Part shown: piece after piece, positions 51,731 through 63,560 of the stretch
How positions within the stretch are numbered: the first letter of the stretch is position 1
How the letters are laid out: each line of letters starts with the position of its first letter
From: Prochilodus magdalenae
Lineage: Eukaryota > Chordata > Actinopteri > Characiformes > Prochilodontidae
Reading direction: 5' to 3'
Length of the DNA: 64,000 nt
NCBI GenBank assembly: GCA_024036415.1
Contig: JAMWET010003934.1
Location: 305,001 to 369,000 of the forward strand
Notes under the pieces: generated by a model
Databases searched by the model: none
What the model was told of the DNA's origin: nothing
Seen by the model: the letters and a program-made list of their open reading frames with translations, nothing else
Made by a program: the position numbers and the translations under genes

Positions 51731-52149
51731 TGTCCATGTGTGTGCATGTATGTGAAAGGATCTACCAATCTCTCAAGCACTCAAACAAGAAACTCAAACT
51801 TGGAATATCATTCTCACAGGGTGGGCAATATGGCGAAATGACGAAATGCTATCTTTATGGAGATAAATTACATGATCACATTACACATACTGTCAACATA
51901 GCCAAAACACTGACCAACTGCATATTTAGATCGATGCTCTGCCCAGCAATGTGCTTTACAAAACACTGCTATAAATTCCATTCAAAATAATGAGAAACCA
52001 TAGTTCACAACTCAGTTCACAAATCATCATAATACCAATATTTAGAGTGAAATACTCATTCAACCTAACGAGAAACAGTAACGCACAACTCAGCGTATAT
52101 CAAAATACTTACATTTACAGTGAGATATTCATTCAATCTGAACTGAGCA

Positions 52150-52330
52150 TCTCTGTCCAAAGAAAAACAGGTATCTCCAAAATGGCAACTTTACAGTGGA
52201 AGTAAACAGTTCCGCTGTGGAAGTCAGCGGAACCAGACGTCTTTCCAAGCAGTTTTGGGGCCATTTCTGTTGGTCCATTTTTCATGGATTTCCACGCAGT
52301 GTAAACAGCAGCTCATGAGATCAAAGGACA
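52150..52330. repeat. dispersed repeat, 'CCAAAATG' family, copy 2
   Basis: It has CTGTCCAAAGAAAAACAGG, TCTCCAAAATGGCAACTTT, a duplicated 'gtggaagt', then GGAACCAGACGTCTTTCC and GGGGCCATTTCTGTTGG. Same layout as copies at 38571, 54627 and 58290. Confidence 0.8.
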
Positions 52331-54183
52331 CATAAAAGAAAAAATCTATCTTGTATATTCAGTCCAACATAGTGAGGTGGCAAACTTGTCCTTGTTGTTT
52401 TCAAACTGACCAGTCAGCAACAACATCCACAATCTGCTCATTAGCAGAGCATTTTAACTGGAAATGTAATGTTGCATCTCTGTGTAACTTAAATTCACTA
52501 GGCTGAATGAAATTTTTATCAGGGCTCTGTTAAGCTAGTCCAAGCTCACATCAGTAGCTACACAGGAACGAATCTGTGGGCACCTGAAAGATGATTTATG
52601 TCTGTTTCAAAGGCTGTGAGTGGAACATAACATACACTGCCTACTCAGACAGTGTTCCGAGGCAGGAAAGGACACCGCCATGTCCGAAATGAACTGAATA
52701 AAATGCTGCCTGCCAAGGTATCTTCACTTTGCTGTTTTCTGAAGGCAGTGCAGATGCATCACTCAATACCTTACATATCCCATCATGATCCCATATTATA
52801 CATTAACTTACTGTTGTGTACATGGTGCAGGTGCTTTCAGCGCGGGGCTGTGGGTGGCTGAAGCAAATGTTGGTGTCTACTGTCATGTACAGTTATATGG
52901 TAAGAAGTCATCTGCTATCCCAGCGGTTCAGTTAACACTGGCAACTGTGATATGTTTTCCACAGAACAGGTTTTTTTTTTTGTCAGAACAAGTGCAGTGG
53001 AAAGTCCTCACATCCTTGATGTCACAATTCAAAGACCATTCGGGCAGAGTAAGCTAGTTAGCACACTTTCATTATCATCCAAATCAAGTTGCCACTGATG
53101 GTAATTCAGTTGTGTAGTTTGTTTTTGTATTTATGTACAAAAAGATTCATTTAGAAAAGTTCACAAAGAGTTTACAAACAGTCACATCCATATCCACCCA
53201 GGCCTCACAGAGATCCATAGCAATAGTGATGAGAAAAGCGTGACTGGAAGCCAGTGGAAGTAAGATCAGGATAGGGATGTATGATTAGTCTACACAGTGG
53301 TATCTTCATATTATGATTGTTTGCTAATCGAGCTAATGTAAGCCAATGTACAATGTACACTAGCGAAGCAGCCTGGCCAATAAACTCTCTGAAGCCTGGC
53401 TGAGTTTTAGAGCTGTTGAATGTTTATTTCATGTAAAAGACTACATAAAAACATTTCTGCTATAAAAAGTCAGTATGCTGGCCTTCTTAAAAGACATTCT
53501 TCATAGGCCGAGGTTGCTAATGCTCACTAATGCTGACAGTAAACACTGCACTGTCATTGTCCTTGCAAACAATGTAATGTACTGTCTTCGATGTGTGTCT
53601 CAAACACCAATTTAACCCAACGCTGCCTTCTAAGGCAATGGCTCATGAGAGACAGCATAGACAACAAGGTTTAGACCATATTTTGGCAGTGTGTTTCATA
53701 AAACTTCATGACAGGCATTGTACACTGTGTACTGCATAAATCTCTCCTATTTTCACAATATGTAACTGTGTTTCAGTTCTGCTAAATACGTATCCTGTAA
53801 ATAACCTGAAAAGGTTAAAGGAAACTGTTCCAGGAACACTAAAAATTGCTATTGGCCAGATATCAGTAAAGACAGGCGGGGACAGTGGGGAAAAAGAATG
53901 ACTTCAGTCCAGTGATGTGATGGCATTAGCTGTGTATTTCTTCCTGTAGGATGGTAAGAGTGTGGTTTCACCATCATAGCTTATGTTTAGAAGTGAATTT
54001 CTTCAGTTAGATATAGTGCTTCTCAAAGATTTGTAGGCTTTTAAAGAAAAGCATGGTATCTGTATCGATAATGGTTCCAATATTAGTATTGGAAAAGAAA
54101 AATGCTACTGTGTACAGTGTTGTTTATTGGTTTGGCCAGGATGTAAGTTTCAGAAATGTTCATACAAATAAAGTACTGCTAAT

Positions 54184-54214
54184 ACTGCTAATACAAGAGA
54201 GAGAGAGAGAGAGT
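54184..54214. repeat. (GA)n microsatellite
   Basis: Run of GAGAGA at 54195-54213 within unremarkable intronic DNA. Confidence 0.8.
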
Positions 54215-54626
54215 GACATTCTAACCTCTGTTATCAGCTGTTAGGAGTACAGCAGCACCCGCTGCGGAAAACAAAACAAAACACGGCCCTAATTTCCTCT
54301 AAAGTGTTTTTGAATACGGAAACAGGACTCAGGTCTCTAAAGACACAAACCCAACAGAACTGCGAAAACACTGCAATCTCACACTGAGAGGAAAATAAGC
54401 ACGCTGGAAAAAGACATGTTTTATCAGTGTAGGAAACTGCAGTGCAACCGGCACAGACAATGCACAAACAATACTATGTAGCTACAGCTAACCATTAGTT
54501 CTGTAATCAATCTGTCAACTTTTCCATTAATTGATTGACCTACACATTCTGCCCTTTCTGTCTTTCATGACACAATCATTTTAACGTGCAACAAGCAACT
54601 TTATGGTCAGAATGACTGTGCAGGTC

Positions 54627-54770
54627 ATAATGTCACTGTCCAAAATGGCAACTTCACAGGAGAGGGCAAAAACCTCATTTAATTTTAATGTAAGTCAATG
54701 GAATCAGACGTTTTCCCAAACAGTTTTAGGCCATTTTTTGTTGTTCCATTCATCACGAAAACACTCAAAC
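54627..54770. repeat. dispersed repeat, 'CCAAAATG' family, copy 3
   Basis: This copy keeps CACTGTCCAAAATGGCAAC and CAGGAGAGGGCAAAAAC. Both resemble the 5' end of the Tc1-like element at 60930-61863 (read on its own strand). This links the family to that transposon. Confidence 0.8.
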
Positions 54771-55834
54771 GATGTCTGTGCTCAAACGATGCATAACAGT
54801 AAAAATTGACAAACATGGAAATACATGTTTTTCTTTGCACAGAGACAATATGAGTCTAATAGGATCCTATCTACATGAAACAACAGGGGTCATAGCACCT
54901 CCTACACTTGCTGCAAAGTATGACTGTGTCCTTAAGCCTATCACAATTACATTCACAATTACATAATCTTTGTTCAATTTTTAGTCTAAGTTTTGACTAT
55001 GCATCTATAGACATACAGTGCAGTGCATGTACAGCTGTACAACCAATGTAAATATAACTAGAAAGGAAGGTGGCTCATTTGTCAGTTTGACAATATTTAG
55101 ACAATTGACAAGAAAAAACAATCAGATCATTAACTATTATCGCTAAGATTTCTCGTTTGTGAAAGGCCTACATGTGGAACATATGGAAATTCTAGAACAT
55201 CCCCACAAACAGAAGCCATATAATCACCATATGGTTCATATACATTAGATCTTAGAAGGATCCTTTAAATACAGTTAAGAAAAGCAGCCTACAGTGCCAT
55301 GAGCAAGTAATTTTTCAAATTTTTTTTCTAAGTCCTCAAACAGAATTTTATATAAGGCTAAAAACTGGCTTTGGTAGGCTGCCCCATTTTGCATTATGTA
55401 CTTCAAACGAGGTGCCGTCATAGGACAGTGCTAATGAGGACTTCCTACCTGCCTTTTTTGGCTGCAGTCTATATTTAAATGCTCTAGACTATGTACTAAC
55501 TTCAACACTAAAGGCACTAAAGACACTACATGCTAATGCTTCAGACAGCGAGAGAAAAAAAGAGGAAAAGAAGGAGACGGCTATCATGCTTTTCCAGTTA
55601 CAAACGTTTCCATAGCATTGTATTTATTTAATAATACGATATCATAGTTACATTTTGATATAATACATTCCTGATAATACATTACTTGACTGTATTGTAT
55701 TAAACTTTACATAAATGCCCACCTACCCCTTAAAACTAACCCACTGAGCCCTATAGTTCTATTATTAACTTTAAGGTTTATTATTCCGCAACTACTATGA
55801 GTTTCTACTATGAATTACTCATATGGTCTCAACC

Positions 55835-55837
<3 letters not shown>

Positions 55838-55873
<36 letters not shown>
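55838..55873. repeat. (AAT)n microsatellite
   Basis: Twelve perfect trinucleotide copies in intron 1. Confidence 0.95.
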
Positions 55874-55875
<2 letters not shown>

Positions 55876-56041
55876 CCAAACCCAAACATAATGGAATTTA
55901 CACAACTTGTATCTTTTTGTTTCAGGTAAAAAGCTCTATTCATGACAACAAAAAGGAAAAGCAAGTTTTCAAGTAAGCTGAGCAGGTGCAATTTCACTGT
56001 GCATAAAGCTGTGTCCAGCAATCCAGCACCTGTACTGAGTG

Positions 56042-56070
56042 TAAGGGTGTGTGTGTGCGTGTGTGTGTGG
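56042..56070. repeat. (TG)n microsatellite
   Basis: Interrupted GTGTGTGTGC run. Confidence 0.8.
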
Positions 56071-56193
56071 GTGGGTGTATTTTCAGAGGCTAATTTATGC
56101 AGGGATCTGTGTCCGCCTGCTCACTCTGCTGATATCATCAGGCGGCTAAAAACATCAAAGGCCTTCTGCTGTAGGGACAACAGGGCGGGGCTT

Positions 56194-56195
<2 letters not shown>

Positions 56196-56237
<42 letters not shown>

Positions 56238-56245
56238 ACACACAA
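56196..56245. repeat. (CA)n microsatellite
   Basis: Pure run of about 18 CA units, one TA interruption, then five more. Confidence 0.95.
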
Positions 56246-57748
56246 GCTTCACTTATGTATGGATCCCAAAATATACAACTCCCTTTTCTCTCTACACATA
56301 CAACACAAAATCCAACCAGAAGCTCAAACAAATGAAACCTCTAAAACATCTTAATTCCACCAGCCTAAGACGCTTTTCCCCATTAGGAAACTACAGCCTT
56401 CCAGGTTTAAAGCAATGGTTTGGCCAGAAATAGCCAACAGTATGTCACATGGCCAAAAAAACAACAGTAGCCGCCTTGAAGCCTGAATGCCGCGAGCACT
56501 TGGGTTCATGTTTATAGATAACAGTAAATCACACAGAGCCTGAAACCCCTTAAACAAGCCTATTTAAGATTAACACCTTAGCACAGTTTGAGGCCAGTGC
56601 TTAATGCTTTAAAGCATCAAACCTAAAGAAACAAAAGTCAGACACCAAATGTGTCTTGGCTGACTGACTACATTTGGGGTGATGTTGGGCCAAACTCTTG
56701 CTGTGAAGGTCAGTCAGCTTATGGTTTCCGGTTTAGATAAACCAGTAAAATGAGTTTTGAGTGTTTCAGCAGAATAAGTTTTACAGTTGCAGAGTCAGGA
56801 ACATTAGTGCTGCGACATTAGGCTCAGTGAGCTTACATACCTACACCCACACAAATACACCTCCCTGCTTTGCGGACCAGCTGTCTAATCCAGAAAGATT
56901 TTCTCACGCTGCCCAGCAGCAACCTGTGATCCGGAGTGAATTACCAGCTTGCATTGTTAATCTGATATATTAGTTTAGATGTGACCTTTGGCTCCATCAT
57001 TTGATATGAATTAATGAATAGTGAAGGGCTGCAGAAATGCATCAAAGGCTTCAATAATTAATCAACAAAGTTGGCAATTATGCAAATTTAGACAGAAGAT
57101 GGTTGACTGCTGCACCACTGTGATAAACCACACCATTCAGATCCAAATGAAGTTCCAAAGCATGTGAGCCGTGCAGTACTTTACCCTATAGCTTGCAATG
57201 CACAATGAACCATGAATAAAGGTGACAGCAGAGGGAGGGAAACCGAAGTAGGTGAAACAGCTAGATTAGTCCATGAACCCTATCAAACTGAACATCTCAC
57301 TGGTGGCTTGTTCAGAGACGTTGAGGTTTCCTTTGAGGATGTACTTTGATATTGTCTTACTGAGTGCATGATTTGCAGACGTGTGGACTCGAGTCACATG
57401 ACTTGGACTCGAGTCCGACTCGAGTCACTAAACTGATGACTTGTGACTTGACTCGACAACATTACTAAAGACTTGCGACTTGACTTAGACTTTACCTTTA
57501 CTGACTTGGACTTGGAATCGGACTTGTTTTTAAGACTCGAAAAGACTTGACAACCCTACTTTAACATAATGAATAAGTAAAACTGAATCACATAACTGAT
57601 CATTTTATATTAAATGGCGCTGTAACGCTCAGCTGAGCCGCTCAATGATCCGTAACCTAGCAACAAGTAAAGCCGTAACCGTACAGCCAATCACGGGAAG
57701 CTTTGAGGGGGGCGCCAGTGTTGAATTTGTGCGGAGAAGACGAGTAAC

Positions 57749-57893
57749 ATGATCCCAAAAATAATCCTGTTCAACTACAAAGATTATAATGTACTTAAAA
57801 GACGAACTGCGGTATGCAAGTCCCTGTTAGTCAAGATCACAGATGGAGGTGCAACCACTTTCAAACTCGATCATTTGAGGCTGCACAAACACA
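57749..57893 (+). pseudogene. BED-zinc-finger-like first exon of a hAT transposase (relic)
   Basis: An ATG opens 48 codons ending at a textbook donor (CACA|GTAAGT at 57894). The peptide has AVCKSLLVKITDGGATTF followed by HLRLHKH. This matches the shape of BED fingers: Cys-x2-Cys, a GG-x-TT/S-x-L linker, then His pairs. The second zinc cysteine appears replaced (CKSL). No downstream exon is found inside the element. It is the expected DNA-binding start of a hAT transposase, now orphaned. Confidence 0.55.
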
Positions 57894-58121
57894 GTAAGTC
57901 TGTGCTGTGTATATTTCGCGTATAGCAGTTAGCAAGCTAGCAAACGTAGCGACATAATAATAAACAACAGCGAATGTAAACAACGCTGTTGTCCTCTGTT
58001 CGTCCCGAGCTCTTTGTGAGAGATTTTACTGAAAATTACAGTGTTTAGGAACCACAGCATCTCAGCCACGACGTGGTATTAGCATAGAGCAGAAAAGTGT
58101 CAAACACAGCAGTTCACACTG

Positions 58122-58155
58122 CATATTATATATATATATGCATTATATATACATA

Positions 58156-58189
<34 letters not shown>

Positions 58190-58237
58190 GTATATATATA
58201 TAGCTATATATATATCTATATTATATATATGTATATA

Positions 58238-58287
<50 letters not shown>
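58122..58287. repeat. (AT)n tract inside the hAT element
   Basis: About 165 bp of TATATA with CATA, GTATA and CTA interruptions. It is self-complementary and able to form cruciforms. Its length may be unreliable in assembly. Confidence 0.95.
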
Positions 58288-58289
<2 letters not shown>

Positions 58290-58400
58290 TCGCTGTCCAA
58301 GGAAAAACTCCAAAATGGCAACTTTACAATTTTAATGTAAGTCAATGGAACCAGACGTTTTTCTAAGCAATTTTGGGCCATTTCTGTTAGTCTATTCATC
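58290..58400. repeat. dispersed repeat, 'CCAAAATG' family, copy 4, nested in the hAT element
   Basis: CGTCGCTGTCCAAGGAAAAA, TCCAAAATGGCAACTTTAC, TTAATGTAAGTCAATGGAAC and GGGCCATTTCTGTTAG occur in the family order. It must have inserted after the hAT element did, or been carried by it. Confidence 0.8.
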
Positions 58401-58551
58401 ATGTAGATCTCACAGTGTAAACGACTGCCGCTGTTTTCAAATTATGCATATATTACAGGTCCATACATTAACGCTTATGGGTTTAGAATGTGATGTCATT
58501 AAAAATTCCTGTAGGTGGAATGTGTTCTACTACTTCATTATAGTGTGGTGT

Positions 58552-58724
58552 TCCTCCACCTTGGCCTTCGAGGCCCACTGCCCTGCACATTTTACTGTTT
58601 TTTTCTAACTCAGTAGTGGGCTGGCTATGAGGTGATTAGTTGGATCAGATGTGTTGGGAGAAGGGAAAACAATAAAAAGTGCAGGGCAGTGGGCCTCCAG
58701 GGCCAGGGTTGAGAAACAATGATG
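58552..58724. mobile_element. small MITE nested in the hAT element
   Basis: GGCCCACTGCCCTGCAC near the left end is the exact reverse complement of GTGCAGGGCAGTGGGCC near the right end. A related sequence ('agggcaggg..ccggcaccaggg') is at 1916-2090 and a more diverged one at 44690-44770. Non-coding. Confidence 0.7.
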
Positions 58725-59159
58725 TAGTGTACTTTGTTAGCCTGTTTACAGAAATTTATAGCATACTGAAACAGCTCATATGATATCATGAATCATATGA
58801 TATTCTTGTCCTTTCCTAATTTTTTAAATCCATAAACCTTGACTTTTTGTTGCTGTAAACTGTGGTATAATGTCACATTCATTTTTCCATACTGCGTTTA
58901 GTACATATCTATTAGAGATTACAGTAAGTACTTTGTTTACTGCACAGTACTTTGCAGGTTATTTAATCCTCAAATTATTTAATTAACGATTTGCACTACT
59001 TGTTCCTGTTAAGTAAAATAGCACTTTGTTGTTTGAACTGTTTGAGATGATGCAAGTTGTTTTTGTTATACTAAATACAAACTTTAAAAACATTTATGAT
59101 TATGTCAGTTTAATATACTATGAATCAGCTGCATCAGTTATGTGAAATATTGAAATGAC

Positions 59160-59350
59160 ATCTGGTGACTTGACTAGGACTCGAAGTTTAAGACTTGGGA
59201 CTTGACTTGAGACTTGCTTGTATTGACTTGGGACTTGACTTGAGACTTGCTTGTATTGACTTGGGACTTGACTCGAGACTTGCTTGTATTGACTTGGGAC
59301 TTGACTCGTGACTTGATTGTTAAGACTTGAGACTTACTTGTTACTTGCAA
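59160..59350. repeat. 33-bp subterminal tandem repeat of the hAT element
   Basis: The unit 'gacttgcttgtattgacttg' plus 'ggacttgact(t/c)gagact' repeats about four times near the right end. It is likely part of the element's own end structure. Confidence 0.8.
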
Positions 59351-60203
59351 CTTAGTGACTTGTTCCCATGTCTGATGATTTGAGTGATGGATTTTGTGTG
59401 ATGTTTGCTTAATCAGAGTAAAATGCTACTGATGTGGGACTTCCTTTCCTCTGCATGTGTTTTTAGGTCAAAACACATATAACTCCCTGTATATGTCATT
59501 CAGCTTAACTCAGCTCAATAGTACTCCATATTTAATGTTGGGTGTGCGTTTGTGTTTCTAGGATCTACTAAGATCATCTTACAGTTCCTTACTTCCTTTC
59601 TCTGTCCCTGTTATCTCTGTATTGGGTAATTTGATCAGGCTAACACGTGTATGTGGCAGAGAGAGTAAGAGGAAAAAGAGACGTGGAGACGGTCTAACCG
59701 AGCCTTTGTGGCGAAAGACATGTCAGACCAAGGAGCAGTAAGGGCAGGGTGACTACAGTTCATTATTCTGCATTAGGCTACATGCAGGAGGAGGTTTTTA
59801 CCCAAACAAAGATACAGCTCTAGCCTCTGATTTCAACAACAAGAATGTGTTGATGGACAACAGACAGGAAAAAGAGGGAAACTTCAAACAGAGCATACTT
59901 TCAGAACATCACTATGTGTCAGCCAATAGGAGACCGTCTGTGATAGGGCTTCAGATAGTCAAAGAGTCAAATCACATCCAGAGCTGTACAATCCAACTTC
60001 ACAGATCCATTAGAACAGCTTACACTCAGAGCTAAACAAACCAGAGCAAAAGACCTACGAGAACAGTCCACATGCAGACCTGTAAAACCACAGATGTTAC
60101 AAGTACAGTTAGCTAGCGATGGGGTAGCCAGTAAACATTACGTCCCAGAGATGTCTCTAAAGTGTTAATGACAAACACCAACCAGCACACCTCATTATAG
60201 CTA

Positions 60204-60650
60204 CAGTGGTGCTTGAAAGTTTGTGAACCCTTTAAAAATGTTCTGTGTTTCAACATAATGATTTAAATCATAATCAGATTTCCACATATTTCCCAAAAGA
60301 ACACAAGAGAGCAAAACTACTAAACTAGTTCAGGGAGATATGTCCTGACATTTCCTTTAGGATTTACTCATATAATTCAGCGATGATGGCAAGCTGTCTT
60401 GGCCCAGATGCATCAAAACAGGCCCAAACCATAACACTACCGCAACCTCTCACAGATTAGATAAAGTTCTTATGTAGGAATGCACTGTTTTCCTTTCTCC
60501 AGACATAACACGTCTCTTTAAACCAAAAAGGCTTTTCCATCCGCAATACAATTTTCCAGTAGCATTTTGGCTATGATCTCATGATCTGTAGCAAACTGCA
60601 GACAGGCAGGAATGTTCTTGTCGGCAATAAGTAGGTAATAATATGGTGAT
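60204..60650 (-). mobile_element. Tc1-like transposon remnant (family B)
   Basis: The left end CAGTGGTGCTTGAAAGTTTG is a typical terminal repeat of a fish Tc1 family. From about 60383 the minus strand encodes broken Tc1 transposase, including a GSVMVWACFDASGP-like stretch. The 3' end of the coding part and the right terminal repeat are deleted. The copy at 18655-19075 is the same family on the other strand. Confidence 0.7.
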
Positions 60651-60929
60651 AATAATGTAACAACCTGTAATAACCTTACAACTACCTTCAAATTACAGGT
60701 TAATTATTTCTTAAAAAATAAAAAAATAAACTGGCAATTCTTTTCTTTTATATTAAATACTGGCCAGTTCTTACAACATAATATCAGCTTAATCGACATA
60801 TCAGCTATATTCTTCTAATTATTAAAAGGTTTAATATTCTCTTACTCAATTATAAAGCCCAGATCTGAAAAGACTAGCAAATAAAAACTACCCGCTCATT
60901 ATCGATGCCACCAACTCATAAACTGTGAC

Positions 60930-61863
60930 ACTGAATGACTATTATATTAGTCCCTGTGAAAGACTCCTTTAGTTGCTTAGAAGTTCCTCTGGGTTCCTTT
61001 GTATTTGCTAACGCAACACGCCAGACATCTCAGCATGCAGCTGTAGAGGCTCCTAATGGTGTCCTGCGATAATTCATCCCAAGCAGCTTGAACATTATTA
61101 CACAATTCCTGCTTATTTTGTGGTAGAGGAGGAGATGGAGTGACACCAGGCCTTCTGGACATGTGATGCATGATGACAAACTGTTCATCTTGGCACTGAC
61201 CACAGTATCTTCACACATAGATTCATTAGTCGTCTCCACCAAGACAAAAGCGGAACTTATCACTGAAGATGACCTGCTGCCATTCTGAGTCACTCCATGA
61301 CAGTCTGGCACAACAGCATTGCAGTCGTTGGCAACGCTGACGTGGTGTTAAGGGCAGTCATCAATTTGTCAGTTTTCTCGCTTCGTGGTTTGTGTAGGTC
61401 TCCTAGATCCTTCATGTCGCTGGTGCATGCCTTCTTCTATCCACTGCTGCCAACAGTGTGCTATGTTAGTATGCGCATGAACTGTATGGCACACAGTATG
61501 TTGGAAAGACCACCGAGGCGACCGTACTCTTCTAACTGCTCGAACTGCATTTGAATTCTTCACTGCATTATGCTATACTTGCAAAGGATGCTACCAACAC
61601 AACGGCACAAGTCAGAACGGAAAGCATGTGCAACAGGGCAACCTTATATAGTCAATAAGGTACAGCAACAAGGATACCTGTCCCTGCTTACATCACATGC
61701 ACATGAATAATTTGCATGTCTCACAATGTCAAACCAACCCACCAAGTTTCATTCCTGTGCAACTAGTTTTTGCCCTCTCCTGTAGCCAAGTCGTCATTTT
61801 GGAGATCGTGTTGTTCTCTGAACAGTGACAATATAACTAAGCATTGAATTTTTTTTGAGTGTA
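60930..61863 (-). mobile_element. Tc1-like transposon remnant (family A), internally deleted
   Basis: On the minus strand the element opens near 61863 with TACACTCAAAAAAAATTC. It then encodes a helix-turn-helix tail (WQQWIEEGMHQRHEGSRRP, 61369-61563) and, after a deletion, a stretch around SDKFRFCLGGDD, the region of the first catalytic aspartate. It ends with WDELSQDTIRSLYSCMLR, the C-terminal helix region of Tc1 transposases. Stops and frameshifts break it. It has the same family as 8085-8660 and 11740-12050. Confidence 0.75.
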
Positions 61864-62975
61864 TTTTTGTGTGTCGTATTTCACATCTAAAACTTTTTTT
61901 TTTTTCATAAGGGTGAATATGCGAAAGACACTGTTTCCATTCTATTTATATTAGATAGACATACAACAAAATATCCAAACAGAACGGATCATTCCATCGC
62001 TGATGAGAATTAGATAGTGGTTAAAAGGCAAAAAGATGCAGTTTGTTTCACTCTTCTGCACCAGTTAATGCCGATGCTTTCATCCAGCACGTCAAACAAC
62101 GTCATTTAATTAATGCAATTTATACAATGATGCAAATACAGCACTCAGCATTTTGCTTGACATACATCTCAAAGTCTGATGAGTTGTTCATTTATCTCTA
62201 ATAGACTGTATGACTGTAAACTGACTGTAGTATGGTGCACACAGCCACACAGAAAAAACAGCAGTAGCAGTCATCTTAAAACCTGACGTTTCTCTGTACT
62301 TATATGTGAAATATGGCGCTCTGAAGAAACTTACAAAGTCTGAATTGTTCACAGCGGTGGTGACAGTAGCCAGACGCCTGAGTAAATTAATTGCTATGCC
62401 TGTTTGTAATGCAGACATTGTTTGTACCTCCTGGGTCCTATCATCACCACTGTAGGGAAATCAGTAAGTCTTGATTTCAGCAAAGACAGCTTTATGAAAG
62501 CAACATCCACCATAAGCCTGACCTTGCTGATCCATTTAAAAAGACGCATTTCCGTCTATTTAGACATCTCATTTAGCTGTGAAAGGAAGGCTGTTTCCTC
62601 TTGAGTAACCCATAGCTTCTCTTATGGTGTAAGAGGGGAAACCTCACAGGCCCTCTCTGCAGCAGGATGTGCCATGATATGGGGCTTTTGGCAGGCCTCT
62701 AGCTACCATCTGTTTGGGTGGTGTGTGTTCTCAACCATGTTGACTCACTGGGGGGGCGAGAAAACGCCCAGCAATTCTTTATATTTTTCTGCTCAGGATA
62801 TGCTTGTACAATTTTCATTTTATATTCTCTCCTGACCACCCGTCCGTTTCCCAGTTCTCAACTGCCGGAACACCAATGACAAGCATGAACAATGAACAGA
62901 CCAGTAATGGCAATGAATGGTGCCGCGGGCCAACGATCAGATCAGCTGTGCTTCAACGTGTATGTGAGAAAGGGA

Positions 62976-63140
62976 GATACAGAGAGAGAGAGGGGGACGG
63001 AGAGAAAGAGAGAGAAAGACAGAGACACAACGAGACAGAAAGAGGCACAGAGAGACAGAGAGGTTGAAAATCACAGGGACACAGACACAGAGAGGCAGAG
63101 GCAGAGAGAAAGAGAGAGACACGCGGAGAGAGAGAGAGTA
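62976..63140. repeat. GA-rich purine tract
   Basis: AGAGAGAGA and AGACAGAGAC runs on the plus strand. The open frames over it are low-complexity and not a gene. Confidence 0.9.
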
Positions 63141-63247
63141 TGTGTCTATGTGTATTGTGAAGGTTTGTATACGTGTTGCACAGTCACAGCAATCTGATAG
63201 GCCAAACTTTTGCTGTTCACAACTTTGAACTCAACTTCCATGTAGTC

Positions 63248-63560
63248 TATTGCCCCTGCATGTATTCTACTGTGCCTGCATGTTCTATTGCAACTGCATG
63301 GGTTCTATTGCCCCTGCATGTATTCTACTGTGCTTGCATGTTCTATTGCAACTGCATGGGTTCTATTGCCCCTGTGTGTGTTGTGTTGCCCCTGTGTGTG
63401 TTCTATTGGCCCTGTGTGTGTTGTGTTGCCCCTGTGTGTGTTCTATTGGCCCTGTGTGTGTTCTATTGGCCCTGTGTGTGTTCTATTGCCCCTGTGTGTG
63501 TTTTATTTTGCTCGTGTGTTGTGTTGCTCCTGTGTGTGTGTTCTATTGGCCCCTTTGCAT
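63248..63560. repeat. 20-bp minisatellite, TTCTATTGCCCCTGTGTGTG
   Basis: From 63361 the monomers are exactly 20 bp (TTCTATTGCCCCTGTGTGTG, TTGTGTTGCCCCTGTGTGTG, TTCTATTGGCCCTGTGTGTG). The left part uses an older form with CTGCATG and a 58-bp higher-order unit seen twice (GCCCC at 63252 and 63310). All forward frames stay open because the unit lacks stops. The cysteine-rich peptides it would give are not credible proteins. Confidence 0.92.

Larger units (their letters stand above)
57376..59374 (+). mobile_element. hAT-type DNA transposon, internally deleted, with perfect 8-bp target duplication
   Basis: The element begins CAGACGTGTGG and ends CCATGTCTG (reverse complement CAGACATGGG), an imperfect inverted terminal repeat of hAT form. 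ATGATTTG stands immediately before it (57368-57375) and immediately after it (59375-59382), a perfect 8-bp target duplication as hAT elements make. Both subterminal zones (57376-57550 and 59160-59360) are dense in GACTTG and CTCGAGTC motifs, in keeping with transposase-binding repeats. Inside are a first-exon-like BED finger, an AT tract and two nested repeats. No transposase catalytic domain is seen, so it is non-autonomous. Confidence 0.85.

Noticed and set aside
57601..57900. gnai1 exon 1
   Set aside because: This is the least AT-rich part of intron 1 but on the minus strand it does not encode MGCTLSAEDK or the LLLLG end of exon 1; it belongs to the hAT element.
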